From positions 1 to 50,579 of the forward strand of contig JAJRVJ010000007.1 in assembly GCA_024277435.1 (NCBI GenBank): a DNA stretch of 50,579 nucleotides, read 5' to 3'. Source of the stretch: Patescibacteria group bacterium. Its GTDB lineage: Bacteria > Patescibacteriota > Patescibacteriia > UBA9570. Numbering within the stretch: position 1 is the first letter of the stretch; every line of letters starts with the position of its first letter. The notes under the pieces are model-generated. The model ran no database searches, was not told the origin of the DNA, and saw nothing but the letters and a program-made list of their open reading frames with translations. Positions 24,888-33,964 of this stretch are shown here, piece after piece. Made by a program: the position numbers and the translations under genes.

Positions 24888-24893
24888 AGTATA
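24888..24893 (-). promoter_or_regulatory. -10 box of the 43-aa gene, leaderless arrangement
   Basis: TATACT ends exactly 7 bases before the ATG at 24880. A possible -35, TTAACT, lies 17 bases upstream within the secA coding end. Confidence 0.55.
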
Positions 24894-24898
24894 TCACA

Positions 24899-27688
24899 CT
24901 ATTGAACGCTAGTTAAGGTCCACTCCCCGCTCTCAATAAGTGGTTCAGCTTTCTTGTACTTCATGGTTTGTGTTTCTTCACCACGCTGAATAGTAACTAC
25001 TTGATTGCGACCAATTTTCTTTCCATCAGAATCTTTACGCTTTGCGGTAATAGCCGGCGCTGGTTTATGATCGTGACTATGTTTATATGCATGCATGTTC
25101 TTTTCTGCACCTTGTAGCTGCTGCTTTGCAGACTGCACTGCCGCCGGTGCTAACTGTTGAACATCAGCTAACTTATAAATACTATACACTACCTGCTTTT
25201 GAATATTAGTCAGTAATTCAGTAAACATACCGTAGGCTTCTTTCTTATACTCGATAAGTGGATCCCGCTGACCATACCCACGTAAACCAATATGCTCCCG
25301 AAGATATGCCATTTGATCAAGATGCTCTACCCATAAATTATCAATCGCTCGCAAATAAAATCCTCGTTCAACACGAAATATTAATTCCTTATTCTCTATA
25401 CCCTCAAGCATGTCTTCATAACGCTTATGCGCTAGCTCTGTGATATATTCCACAATACTTGTGCGAGCATGCGCATCTTGCAATTTATCCCCTGCCTCAC
25501 TTTGTAGATTATCTAAAGCCTTACGTTCTGATTCTTCAATTGGAAATATAGAATGTACCGTTTCGTAAATTTCTTTAATGTCCCATTTGTTTTCGTTATC
25601 AAGATTTGTGTGAAATGATACAACGTTTTCAATTTCTATTTCAATAAGTTCGAGAATAATTTTTCGCATCTCTTCAGAATTAGCCTCAAGCACTTCATCA
25701 CGTTTTTTATACACTACATCACGATGCTTATTCATTACATCGTCGTACTTTACAATGTGCTCACGAATATCAAAATTGCGACCCTCAACTTTCTTCTGAG
25801 CAGTTTCAATTGAACGACTCACAATTTTATTTTCAATCGGCATGTTCTCTGGCCATTTTAGGGTTTGCATCATGCTCTTAACCCGATCGGTAGCAAATAC
25901 ACGCATCAAGTTATCTTCCATAGAAACAAAGAACTGGCTATACCCCGGATCACCTTGGCGCCCCGCTCTACCACGTAACTGATTATCAATTCTTCGTGAA
26001 TCATGACGCTCGGTGCCTAATACCACTAAACCGCCAAGCTCTTTAATAGCTGCGGCTTCTTCAGAATTAACAGGATTACCACCCAATACGATATCTACAC
26101 CACGACCAGCCATGTTCGTAGCTAATGTTACCGCGCCACGTTTACCAGCTTGTGCTACAACCTCGGCTTCACTTTCGTGATTCTTCGCATTCAACATTTG
26201 ATGCTTCACGCCAGCCTTAGTAAGCGCTTGTGATAATAATTCATTACTCTCAATGGAGATAGTACCAATGAGTACCGGATTACCCTTTTCATTGAAGTCC
26301 TTAATTTTTTCAATTACGGCTTCAATTTTACCATCCTCTGTTCGATAAATTGCATCAGTAACATCTTTACGAGCAATAGGTTTATTCGTTGGAATAACCA
26401 CTACATCTAATTGATAAATTTTATAGAACTCTTCCTTTTCCGTTTCTGCAGTACCAGTCATACCTGATAATTTATTGTACAAACGAAAGAGATTTTGAAA
26501 TGTAATAGTAGCTAATGTGCGAGATTCACGTTTAATTTCTAAACCTTCTTTTGCTTCAATGGCTTGATGTAAACCTTCACTGTAGCGGCGACCAGGCATC
26601 ATGCGACCAGTAAATTCATCTACAATCACCACTTCATTTTCTTTAACTACATAATCTCTATCATTCTTAAATAGCGTGTGTGCCTTTAAGGCTTGCTCGA
26701 TATGATGCACAATAGTAACGCCACCTTCTTCATAGATATTTTCAATATCTAGCAGTTTCTCCATTTTTGTAATACCATCTTGCGTAAGGGTAGCCACGCG
26801 CATTTTTTCATCGATGTTATAATCGGTGTTTTCTTCCAACTCACGTACAAGTTGTGCAAAACGATAATACTGCTCAGCAGCGGCAGCCGCTTGCCCAGAA
26901 ATAATTAACGGGGTTCGAGCCTCATCAATTAAAATACTATCAACTTCATCAATAATGGCATACGCCAATTTACCCTGCGTTTTTTCAGAAACATCCTGCA
27001 CCATGTTATCACGCAGATAATCAAATCCAAATTCATTATTGGTTCCGTAGGTAATGTCTGCCTTATACGATTCAGCGCGTTCTACTAAACGCAAATTATC
27101 CATATCTACTTTCCAGCTCGCTTCAGCATCTTCTTCATTTTCCGTAATACCTTTCGCAGCCTCTTCTTCTTGCATGCGCGTTTGATATCCAGGATCGAAC
27201 AGGTAAGAAATGCGTTGATTTTGAATACAACCAATAGTTAAGCCTAGCCAATGATAGAGCGTTCCCATCCAATCGGCATCACGTCGCGCCAGATAATCAT
27301 TCACCGTTACTATATGTACACCGTCACCGGTAAGCGAATTTAAATACACTGGTAATGTGGAGGTTAGGGTTTTACCCTCACCAGTGCGCATTTCCGCAAT
27401 CATACCTCTATGCAATACGATACCACCCATTAACTGCACGTCGTAATGACGTTGACCAAGCACGCGGCGGGCAGCCTCACGCACATTAGCAAAAGCCTCC
27501 GGCAGAATATCATCTACCGTTTCACCGTTTTGTAAGCGTTTTTTAAATTCCGCTGTTTTATTCTTAAGCTCGGTATCAGATAGTGTGCGAAAAGAATCCT
27601 CCAATCCATTAATTTCATCAACGATGGGTTGGATTTTTTTTAGTTCCTTTGCATTCTGATTACCAAATATTTTTTCTAACAATGCCAT
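24899..27688 (-). CDS. secA: Preprotein translocase ATPase SecA
   Basis: 929 aa, full-length. Walker A is MRTGEGKTL near residue 103, the DEAD-type Walker B is IDEVDSILIDEARTPL, and DYLARRDADWMG, TNNEFGFDYLRDNM, GTISIESNE and the RGRAGRQGDPG helicase motif are all present. It drives precursor proteins through SecYEG and works with the SecDF pair 5 kb away. The N-terminal nucleotide-binding domain carries an acidic insert near residues 170-190. The C terminus ends without the Cys-rich SEC-C zinc tail found in many bacteria. It follows HPF by 24 bases and is probably co-transcribed with it. Confidence 0.97.
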   Translation of the reverse strand: MALLEKIFGNQNAKELKKIQPIVDEINGLEDSFRTLSDTELKNKTAEFKKRLQNGETVDDILPEAFANVREAARRVLGQRHYDVQLMGGIVLHRGMIAEMRTGEGKTLTSTLPVYLNSLTGDGVHIVTVNDYLARRDADWMGTLYHWLGLTIGCIQNQRISYLFDPGYQTRMQEEEAAKGITENEEDAEASWKVDMDNLRLVERAESYKADITYGTNNEFGFDYLRDNMVQDVSEKTQGKLAYAIIDEVDSILIDEARTPLIISGQAAAAAEQYYRFAQLVRELEENTDYNIDEKMRVATLTQDGITKMEKLLDIENIYEEGGVTIVHHIEQALKAHTLFKNDRDYVVKENEVVIVDEFTGRMMPGRRYSEGLHQAIEAKEGLEIKRESRTLATITFQNLFRLYNKLSGMTGTAETEKEEFYKIYQLDVVVIPTNKPIARKDVTDAIYRTEDGKIEAVIEKIKDFNEKGNPVLIGTISIESNELLSQALTKAGVKHQMLNAKNHESEAEVVAQAGKRGAVTLATNMAGRGVDIVLGGNPVNSEEAAAIKELGGLVVLGTERHDSRRIDNQLRGRAGRQGDPGYSQFFVSMEDNLMRVFATDRVKSMMQTLKWPENMPIENKIVSRSIETAQKKVEGRNFDIREHIVKYDDVMNKHRDVVYKKRDEVLEANSEEMRKIILELIEIEIENVVSFHTNLDNENKWDIKEIYETVHSIFPIEESERKALDNLQSEAGDKLQDAHARTSIVEYITELAHKRYEDMLEGIENKELIFRVERGFYLRAIDNLWVEHLDQMAYLREHIGLRGYGQRDPLIEYKKEAYGMFTELLTNIQKQVVYSIYKLADVQQLAPAAVQSAKQQLQGAEKNMHAYKHSHDHKPAPAITAKRKDSDGKKIGRNQVVTIQRGEETQTMKYKKAEPLIESGEWTLTSVQ

Positions 27689-27712
27689 TACTCTGTATAA
27701 TTCAACTATGAT

Positions 27713-28090
27713 CTAATCCTGGTCCTGCTCTTCTAATTCTTCTGCTTTGAAGATAGATTTCATTTCTCGTTGCGTATCTTGCGCTTTGCGGTTTTTTGAA
27801 GCGTATTTTTCTTTTATGTCACGCAATTGCCGCTCTAATTCATCTTTAGCAAGATCAATTGCCGCATTCACGTCCGCATGTGTTACATGACAATGTAATT
27901 CATCATGCGGAATATGTGTATGAGCTGTTACGGTATACACGTTATCGTGATGTTCATGACCCCGTTCGATAGTAACGCGCGTTTCGATAATAGTATCGTT
28001 AAAACGTACAATAGCTCCAAGTTTTTCTTCGGCATACTCCTTAATAGCTGGAGTAAGATCCATATTTTTTCCTGATATTTGAAGATTCAT
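27713..28090 (-). CDS. hpf: Short ribosome hibernation promoting factor
   Basis: 125 aa, with the HPF/RaiA S30AE fold signature: MNLQISGKNMDLTPAIKEYAEEKLG at the N terminus, then the beta strands VRFNDTIIETRVTIERG and a His-rich segment ending DVNAAIDLAKDELERQLRD. It binds the small ribosomal subunit and silences it in slow growth. It is the short form without the dimerising C-terminal domain of long HPF; the tail is charged and helical. It lies between murB and secA. A TATAGT lies about 45 bases upstream, so it may have its own promoter. Confidence 0.9.
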   Translation of the reverse strand: MNLQISGKNMDLTPAIKEYAEEKLGAIVRFNDTIIETRVTIERGHEHHDNVYTVTAHTHIPHDELHCHVTHADVNAAIDLAKDELERQLRDIKEKYASKNRKAQDTQREMKSIFKAEELEEQDQD

Positions 28091-28141
28091 ATGTGTTTAT
28101 TGATAGTTATTCACAGAATTTAACTCGCCGGTACTATACCA

Positions 28142-29017
28142 TTAAAAGCCAACATATTCAATCTCCTCCATTAATTGCACGCCAGCCTTGTCGCGAACCT
28201 GCTGTTTAATGTAGGAAATAAGCTGTACAACATCATCTGCTGTGGCATTTCCAGTGTTAATGATGAAGTTGGCATGACGATTTGATACCTGTGCTCCACC
28301 AATTTGATACCCCTTTAATCCTAGATCATCAATGAGTTTTGCTGAGGTAATATCACTATCAGATGGATTACGAAAAGCGCAGCCTGCTGTATCTTCCCCA
28401 ACATTTTGTTCGGCTTTTTTTTGCTTTGTGAGCTCAACCATACGCTTACGTAATTCAACTTTATCACCAGGCGCTAATTCAAATGTAGCATCAATAATAG
28501 TATACGGTTCATGTTTAAAAATACTTTCACGATACCCAAAGGCACATTCCTCATTGGTAAGAACTCGCTCTTGCAGATCAGAAGTTAGCACAGTTACACT
28601 TGTAAGTACCTTACTTATTTCTGAGCCACGTGATCCAAGATTTGCCCATACTGCGCCACCAATAGTTGCTGGTACACCAGTAGCAAATTCTAAACCGGAT
28701 AATCCTTCACGAATTGCTCGCCCGATTACTGCATTGATAAGAGCACCAGCTTCTGCTCGTACTGTAGTGTTGGAAATTTCTATAGCGTTCATTTCTATTT
28801 TTATTACTAATCCAGGAAAGCCATTATCATGAATGAGTATATCGCTACCACCTCCAAGAAAAAATACAGGCACAGCATTATCCTTTGCTTCTTGTACGGC
28901 GGTTATCAACTGTTCCTTACTGTTCACGCGTAAAAAATACTTAGCCGGTCCACCAATTTTAAATGTGGTAAATGGCGCAAGCTGTACAGCGGTTTCTACC
29001 GGTAACTGTTCAAACAT
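28142..29017 (-). CDS. murB: UDP-N-acetylenolpyruvoylglucosamine reductase MurB
   Basis: 291 aa. The FAD-binding motif FFLGGGSDILIHD and the substrate loop GLEFATGVPATIGGAVWANLG are present. AGCAFRNP carries the Ser/Cys-region motif of type II MurB, and the C terminus ends in MEEIEYVGF, with the Glu of the proton relay. It reduces the enolpyruvyl group to make UDP-MurNAc. The gene follows murC by 4 bases in the murein cluster ftsW-murG-folC-murC-murB. Confidence 0.95.
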   Translation of the reverse strand: MFEQLPVETAVQLAPFTTFKIGGPAKYFLRVNSKEQLITAVQEAKDNAVPVFFLGGGSDILIHDNGFPGLVIKIEMNAIEISNTTVRAEAGALINAVIGRAIREGLSGLEFATGVPATIGGAVWANLGSRGSEISKVLTSVTVLTSDLQERVLTNEECAFGYRESIFKHEPYTIIDATFELAPGDKVELRKRMVELTKQKKAEQNVGEDTAGCAFRNPSDSDITSAKLIDDLGLKGYQIGGAQVSNRHANFIINTGNATADDVVQLISYIKQQVRDKAGVQLMEEIEYVGF

Positions 29018-29021
29018 TATA

Positions 29022-30395
29022 TTATTGATTACTTACCAAATCTTCAGCAATGGTGTAGATATTACCAGCCCCTGCAATCAGCACAACATCTCCTGGCTCT
29101 ACATGCTCGGCTAATAATTGTTTAGTCTTTTCATGGTTGGCTGAATACAGTACCAGCTTTCCAGACCGCTCTGCAATGGCATCCACTAACTGTGTAGATG
29201 AAATATCTTTATCTACATCTTCTTCACGACCAGATACATCATAAATTTCTTGCACGATAGTTAAGTCTGCATGGTCAAACGCATGTGTAAATCTATCAAA
29301 CAACATTTTTGTACGATTACGTTGATGTGGCTGAAATACCATAATAATGCGTCTATCTGGATACCATTCTTTCGTAGCACGAATAACACCGTCTACTGCT
29401 GTGGGATGATGCGCATAATCCGAAACTACAGTAGCGCCTTTATATTCGCCCACTAATTCAAAGCGGCGCCATGTTCCATTGAATTTCAATAAACCTTCTT
29501 TAATTACCTTAGCTGGAATACCAAGGTGTTTAGCGTAGGTAATCACCGCTAACGCATTGTAGATATTAAAATCTCCTGGAACGCGTAATGAATATTTTGT
29601 ACCATCAACGGTAAATCTTTGTAACTCGCCTTCTTTCTCAATATTCGTTGCCATAACATCTGCCTGCTCCGTAATGCCATACGAAATAGTTGTACCATCA
29701 AATCCTAAATCCCCAGACTCTGAATCATCAGCGTTGCGAATTAATACTCCGTCGGTTGGTAATAAATCAATATAATTCTGAAATGTCACCTGGATGTGGT
29801 TAAGATCTTTATAATAATCCAAATGATCCTCTTCAATATTTGTAAGAATAATTACGGTTGGATGCAATTTAAGCATGTGGGCTTTATATTCGCAGGCCTC
29901 TACAACAAAATACTCATTGGTATCTCCCACGCGCACATTACTATCCCAGTGTTTTACGATACTACCAACGATTGCTGTTGGATCAATCTCTGCCTCCTCT
30001 AACACTAATGACAACATAGCTGTAGTGGTAGTTTTACCATGCGTACCGGAGACCGCTACACGATTATTGTACACCTTCATAAATTCTCCAACAGCTTCGA
30101 AATAGCTATAACTCTTTTCTGTAAGATTATGCTTAGCTAAGGCTGCTCGTTCGGGGTTACCTTCCGGTACAGCTGCTGAATATACATACATATCGTAATC
30201 CAATGGAATGCTATCGCTAGTTTGTGGAATATTTACCACAATACCCTCATTACGCAATTTATCAATTACAGCGCTACCTGCTCCATCGGAACCCATTACT
30301 GTTTTGCCCTGCTGCGCGACCATTCGTGCAAGCCCAGACATACCAGCGCCACCAATGCCGATAAAGTACATTTTTTGTGTTTCCATATATTTCAT
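29022..30395 (-). CDS. murC: UDP-N-acetylmuramate-L-alanine ligase MurC
   Basis: 457 aa. The N-terminal Rossmann motif FIGIGGAGMSGLA, the ATP loop VSGTHGKTTTTAML, NIEEDHLDYY, and the C-terminal DYAHHPTAV and VFQPHQRNRT segments are all canonical for MurC. It adds the first amino acid of the peptide stem. TATAAT lies 9 bases before the chosen ATG, so the leader would be about 2 bases; a second ATG three codons in is an alternative. It follows the FolC-like gene by 49 bases. Confidence 0.95.
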   Translation of the reverse strand: MKYMETQKMYFIGIGGAGMSGLARMVAQQGKTVMGSDGAGSAVIDKLRNEGIVVNIPQTSDSIPLDYDMYVYSAAVPEGNPERAALAKHNLTEKSYSYFEAVGEFMKVYNNRVAVSGTHGKTTTTAMLSLVLEEAEIDPTAIVGSIVKHWDSNVRVGDTNEYFVVEACEYKAHMLKLHPTVIILTNIEEDHLDYYKDLNHIQVTFQNYIDLLPTDGVLIRNADDSESGDLGFDGTTISYGITEQADVMATNIEKEGELQRFTVDGTKYSLRVPGDFNIYNALAVITYAKHLGIPAKVIKEGLLKFNGTWRRFELVGEYKGATVVSDYAHHPTAVDGVIRATKEWYPDRRIIMVFQPHQRNRTKMLFDRFTHAFDHADLTIVQEIYDVSGREEDVDKDISSTQLVDAIAERSGKLVLYSANHEKTKQLLAEHVEPGDVVLIAGAGNIYTIAEDLVSNQ

Positions 30396-30444
30396 AGTGG
30401 CACCATTATACCAGAACTACGAAAGATACGGTATGGTTACGTTT

Positions 30445-31677
30445 CTAAATACGCTGATGTTGGCGTAAATCCCCTATCAAATAGAGTGATCCTGTAATAA
30501 TTCCTAGGCTATTGCTATTCGGTGATTTTTTTAGTGATTTTTGAAATGCTTCATGCGCAACTTCAGAATCTTTCTTTGTAATAATTTTTACTTTAGGATT
30601 TAATTCTTTACACACAGCCTTCAGCACCTTTAATGTCATGGACTTACCAAACGTAGTAATTATTACCGTGTCGGTTATAGCTAGCAACGGCCGTAATGTA
30701 CGTTGCGGATCCTTACCTTGCTTTAATGAAATAAGAGCCACTACGGAATCATATTTTTTAATGTTCACTACTTTTTTTAGCGAAGAAATAAAGGCACGCA
30801 TTTTATCGGGATTATGTGCACCATCTATAATCACTAAAGGATCTTGCTGTACGATTTCAAAGCGAGCTGAATGCTGTGTATGTTGCAGCCCTTCACGAAT
30901 AACTGACTCCGGAATATGTAGCGCCCGCGTAGCCTCGATAGATAAAATTGCGTTACGCACTTGATACTCACCTAGTACGTTGAGTTGCACGTGTTGCATG
31001 CCGTAATATGAAAACTCTATACCGCGTAATGATTGGTTGTGAATTGTGTATGTATCAACATCAATGCGATGGCCATTTGTGACATGCTTAGAACTCGTTA
31101 AACCAATCGCTCCAGGCTTAATGATTGCCTGCTTTTCTTTTGCAATTTTAGATTTTGTGTTTCCTAAATATTTTGTGTGATCTAACCCAACGTTTGTAAC
31201 AATAGCAATTGTAGGTGTAACAACATTTGTAGCGTCAAGCCTCCCACCCATTCCTACCTCAATCACTGCATCAGTTACATCATTATCTGCAAAATACTGC
31301 AGTGCGCAAATGACGAAGAATTCAAAATAGGTTAATTCTAAATCCTCGATCGTTGACCAAATACTATTCACTAGTGCAACAAATTTTTTCTGTGTGATAG
31401 GAGTAGCATTAATTTGAATTCGCTCTAGTGAACTAGAAATAGCTGGCGACGTAAATGTACCAACTGTACGATGAGCCGCTGTCAATATAGTTGTTATCAT
31501 TTGGCAGGTAGACCCCTTACCAGCCGTTCCTCCAACATGGATTACGCGGTACTGCAATTCTGGGTGGTGCAATCGCTCCACAGCTTGCTCCATACGATCG
31601 AGCGTATAATGATTAGTACGCTCCCGATCTTGCTTTAGCATATATTGCTCAATGGATTGAGCAGTCGTAAATTTCAT
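30445..31677 (-). CDS. folC: FolC-type Mur ligase family protein
   Basis: 410 aa. Folylpolyglutamate/dihydrofolate synthase signatures: VIHVGGTAGKGSTCQMI as P-loop, FTSPAISSSLERIQIN, TYFEFFVICALQYF, EVGMGGRLDATN, NVGLDHTKYLGNT and VIIDGAHNPDKM. It would add glutamate to folates or form dihydrofolate. It lies inside the murein cluster between murG and murC, and no other folate gene is visible in the window. Because all these ligases share one fold, a cell-wall role cannot be excluded. The final step to tetrahydrofolate-polyglutamate is the textbook function. Confidence 0.85.
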   Translation of the reverse strand: MKFTTAQSIEQYMLKQDRERTNHYTLDRMEQAVERLHHPELQYRVIHVGGTAGKGSTCQMITTILTAAHRTVGTFTSPAISSSLERIQINATPITQKKFVALVNSIWSTIEDLELTYFEFFVICALQYFADNDVTDAVIEVGMGGRLDATNVVTPTIAIVTNVGLDHTKYLGNTKSKIAKEKQAIIKPGAIGLTSSKHVTNGHRIDVDTYTIHNQSLRGIEFSYYGMQHVQLNVLGEYQVRNAILSIEATRALHIPESVIREGLQHTQHSARFEIVQQDPLVIIDGAHNPDKMRAFISSLKKVVNIKKYDSVVALISLKQGKDPQRTLRPLLAITDTVIITTFGKSMTLKVLKAVCKELNPKVKIITKKDSEVAHEAFQKSLKKSPNSNSLGIITGSLYLIGDLRQHQRI

Positions 31678-31680
31678 ACG

Positions 31681-32700
31681 CTACACTGTATGCTGTTTAA
31701 TAATGTTCGCAAGGGCTTGGCTAGCGTCCGCCGGCATAAGATTATGAATCGCTTTACCAAAATGCTCTAACTGTTCTTTAGATGAAAGTAGTGTTTTTAC
31801 ATCTTGCGCTAATGACCCAGCGGTTAATTGAGTTTGCCGAAGAATTAACGCAGCTGATCGTGTTTCTAAAAACTGCGCGTTATGTTCCTGGTGAGAATTA
31901 GGGATGGGAATAATGATAGCTGGTTTCGAAAGCGCTGCTAGTTCTGAAATTGTACTTAACCCAGCCCGACAAATAACCAAATCCGCTGCGTGCAGCGCCT
32001 CCTTCATTTCCTCTTTTAATAATTCATATGCATGATAGCGCTTATGAGAAATATCTGCTCCAGCCTTACCAAGGCCAGTGAGATGAATAACATTAGCAAA
32101 TTCACAGAGTGTTTCTGAAACAAGCTCGTTAACCCCCTGCGCACCAGTACCGCCACCAAAAATAAGAATGGTTGGAACCGCATCATCTAGCTCTAGCGTA
32201 TGTGTGGTTGGCGTTAAATTACGCACTGGATTGCCAAGTAACTGAGCGCTGGGTAATGGAATTTCTTCAAAGGCCTTCGTGAGATATGTGGTAAACGGCT
32301 TCGTAAGCTTAGTAGCCAAACCAACCTGCAAATCTTGCTGATGCACAATTGTCGTACGGCCAAATAGCCAGGCTGCCCAAATAACTGGAACCGATACGAA
32401 GCTACCGGTAGATACTACAACCGCTGGCCGATAACGCATCATTAACCAACATGATTGTAAAAATGCCCACACAATAATAAACGGATCAATAATATTACGA
32501 ATATCCGCGTATCTACGCAGCTTTCCAGCTGGTAGCGAAATGTATTGCATGCTACTACCTACTAAAGTGCGCTCTACGCCATTGCGGGTGCCAACAAAAT
32601 ATAATTCTACGCCATCAAGATGTTCAGCTATGGCTAACACCGGCATCACCGATCCAGCTGTTCCGCCACCTGTAAGAAATACGCGTTTTTGTGTACTCAT
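31681..32700 (-). CDS. murG: UDP-GlcNAc:lipid I GlcNAc transferase MurG
   Basis: About 339 aa from ATG 32700; a GTG at 32721 overlapping the ftsW stop is an alternative start. It is GT28 family: the N-terminal loop reads LTGGGTAGSVMPVLA, then VVVSTGSFVSVPV, HQQDLQVG, and the C-terminal FGGGTGAQGVNEL, CRAGLSTISELA and PIPNSHQEHNAQ. It makes lipid II at the inner face of the membrane. In canonical MurG the first loop is GGTGGHxxP; here the His is replaced by Ser. FtsW lies directly upstream, so lipid II synthesis and polymerisation are coupled in the operon. Confidence 0.92.
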   Translation of the reverse strand: MSTQKRVFLTGGGTAGSVMPVLAIAEHLDGVELYFVGTRNGVERTLVGSSMQYISLPAGKLRRYADIRNIIDPFIIVWAFLQSCWLMMRYRPAVVVSTGSFVSVPVIWAAWLFGRTTIVHQQDLQVGLATKLTKPFTTYLTKAFEEIPLPSAQLLGNPVRNLTPTTHTLELDDAVPTILIFGGGTGAQGVNELVSETLCEFANVIHLTGLGKAGADISHKRYHAYELLKEEMKEALHAADLVICRAGLSTISELAALSKPAIIIPIPNSHQEHNAQFLETRSAALILRQTQLTAGSLAQDVKTLLSSKEQLEHFGKAIHNLMPADASQALANIIKQHTV

Positions 32701-32713
32701 AACTATCTTCTCA

Positions 32714-33943
32714 CTAAGCACGCACGGGCTTGGTTTGACGTGATATGTTAATTAATATTCCAACAGTAGACAGTAGCGTTACCAGTGAAGTACTACCATA
32801 ACTAATGAATGGTAATGGAATTCCTGTAAGCGGCAACAGTGAAAGCATGGCCATAACATTTACAGCTGCTTGAAAAATAATCCATGTGGTAATACCAGTG
32901 GCAACTACTTTTCCATATACATCCGGAGCGCTCTTTGCAATGCTATATCCACGAATCATGAACCATATAAATAACGAAACTAATCCGGCTGTAATAATAA
33001 ATCCCATTTCCTCGGCAATCACAGCAAAAATAGAATCACCGGTTACCTCCGGCAAATAATTAAACTTCTGGCGCGATTGACCAAGTCCCTGACCAAGAAT
33101 GCCTCCAGAACCAATAGCCAGCAGCGCCTGATTAATATGATAACCAATTCCTAATGGGTCAAGTTCCGGATTAAGAAATACTGTAAGCCGATTTGCACGG
33201 TAGCTAAATGATGGAATGATGAATGGTATTATTTTAATAAAGAAAACCAATCCAGTCGCACCTAGACCAAGAATGATTCCTAAATGCTTCAAGGGTGCGC
33301 CAGCTACAAAATATGAAGCAACGGCAATAACACCAATTACCACCATCGTTCCAAGATCGCGTTGGACACCAGCAATCATAATTACCAAAAAGCCAATCAT
33401 CACTAAGAATGGCATAAATCCACCCGAAAAATCTTCAATCGCCTTATCCTTATCACGAGCCTCTAACCATACAGCGAGATAAATTAAAAACGTTATTTTC
33501 ACTAATTCAGAAGGCTGAAATACTATTCCACCTATATTCAACCAGCGTTTTGCGCCTAACAATTCTAATCCTACACCAGGCACTAATACTAATAGCAATA
33601 AAATAACACTCACCACCATCATCGGAAAGGCATATTGCTTCCAAATATGATAATCGATACGAGATAATGCCCACATTGCTGGCAGACCAATGAAGATGCC
33701 ATACAATACCTGATGCTTCACGAAGTAATTAGGATCACCAAATTTTTCAAATCCAGATACCGAACTAGCCGATGATAACATGATTAATCCAAAAATCAGT
33801 AGTACAGCAAGAATTCCGATTAATACATAATCGGGTTCATGCCATCCAGACACCTTTGAAGAAGCGCGGGTAAATACTCCAGAGCGCTTACTTCTACGTG
33901 ATTTCGAACCGGCTGATTTACGAACTGCTTGACGAGTAGCCAT
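32714..33943 (-). CDS. ftsW: FtsW/RodA family peptidoglycan polymerase
   Basis: 409 aa, SEDS family with about ten membrane helices. A basic, probably cytoplasmic N-terminal tail of 35 residues precedes ADYVLIG-like helix 1. Key segments: LIMLSSASS, FFVKHQVLYG-like YFVKHQVLYGIF, SELVKITFLIYLAVWL, GVQRDLGTMVVIG (with the catalytic-loop Asp), GDSIFAVIAEEMGF and TGIPLPFISYGSTSLV. It polymerises lipid II during division or growth. FtsW rather than RodA is favoured by the neighbour murG. TATACT is 7 bases before the ATG, suggesting a leaderless transcript for the murein operon. Confidence 0.92.
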   Translation of the reverse strand: MATRQAVRKSAGSKSRRSKRSGVFTRASSKVSGWHEPDYVLIGILAVLLIFGLIMLSSASSVSGFEKFGDPNYFVKHQVLYGIFIGLPAMWALSRIDYHIWKQYAFPMMVVSVILLLLVLVPGVGLELLGAKRWLNIGGIVFQPSELVKITFLIYLAVWLEARDKDKAIEDFSGGFMPFLVMIGFLVIMIAGVQRDLGTMVVIGVIAVASYFVAGAPLKHLGIILGLGATGLVFFIKIIPFIIPSFSYRANRLTVFLNPELDPLGIGYHINQALLAIGSGGILGQGLGQSRQKFNYLPEVTGDSIFAVIAEEMGFIITAGLVSLFIWFMIRGYSIAKSAPDVYGKVVATGITTWIIFQAAVNVMAMLSLLPLTGIPLPFISYGSTSLVTLLSTVGILINISRQTKPVRA

Positions 33944-33950
33944 CTGGGAA

Positions 33951-33956
33951 AGTATA
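33951..33956 (-). promoter_or_regulatory. -10 box of ftsW, leaderless arrangement
   Basis: TATACT ends exactly 7 bases before the ATG at 33943. A weak TTACCG lies 16 bases upstream. No Shine-Dalgarno sequence is present. Confidence 0.6.
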
Positions 33957-33964
33957 TCACATTT

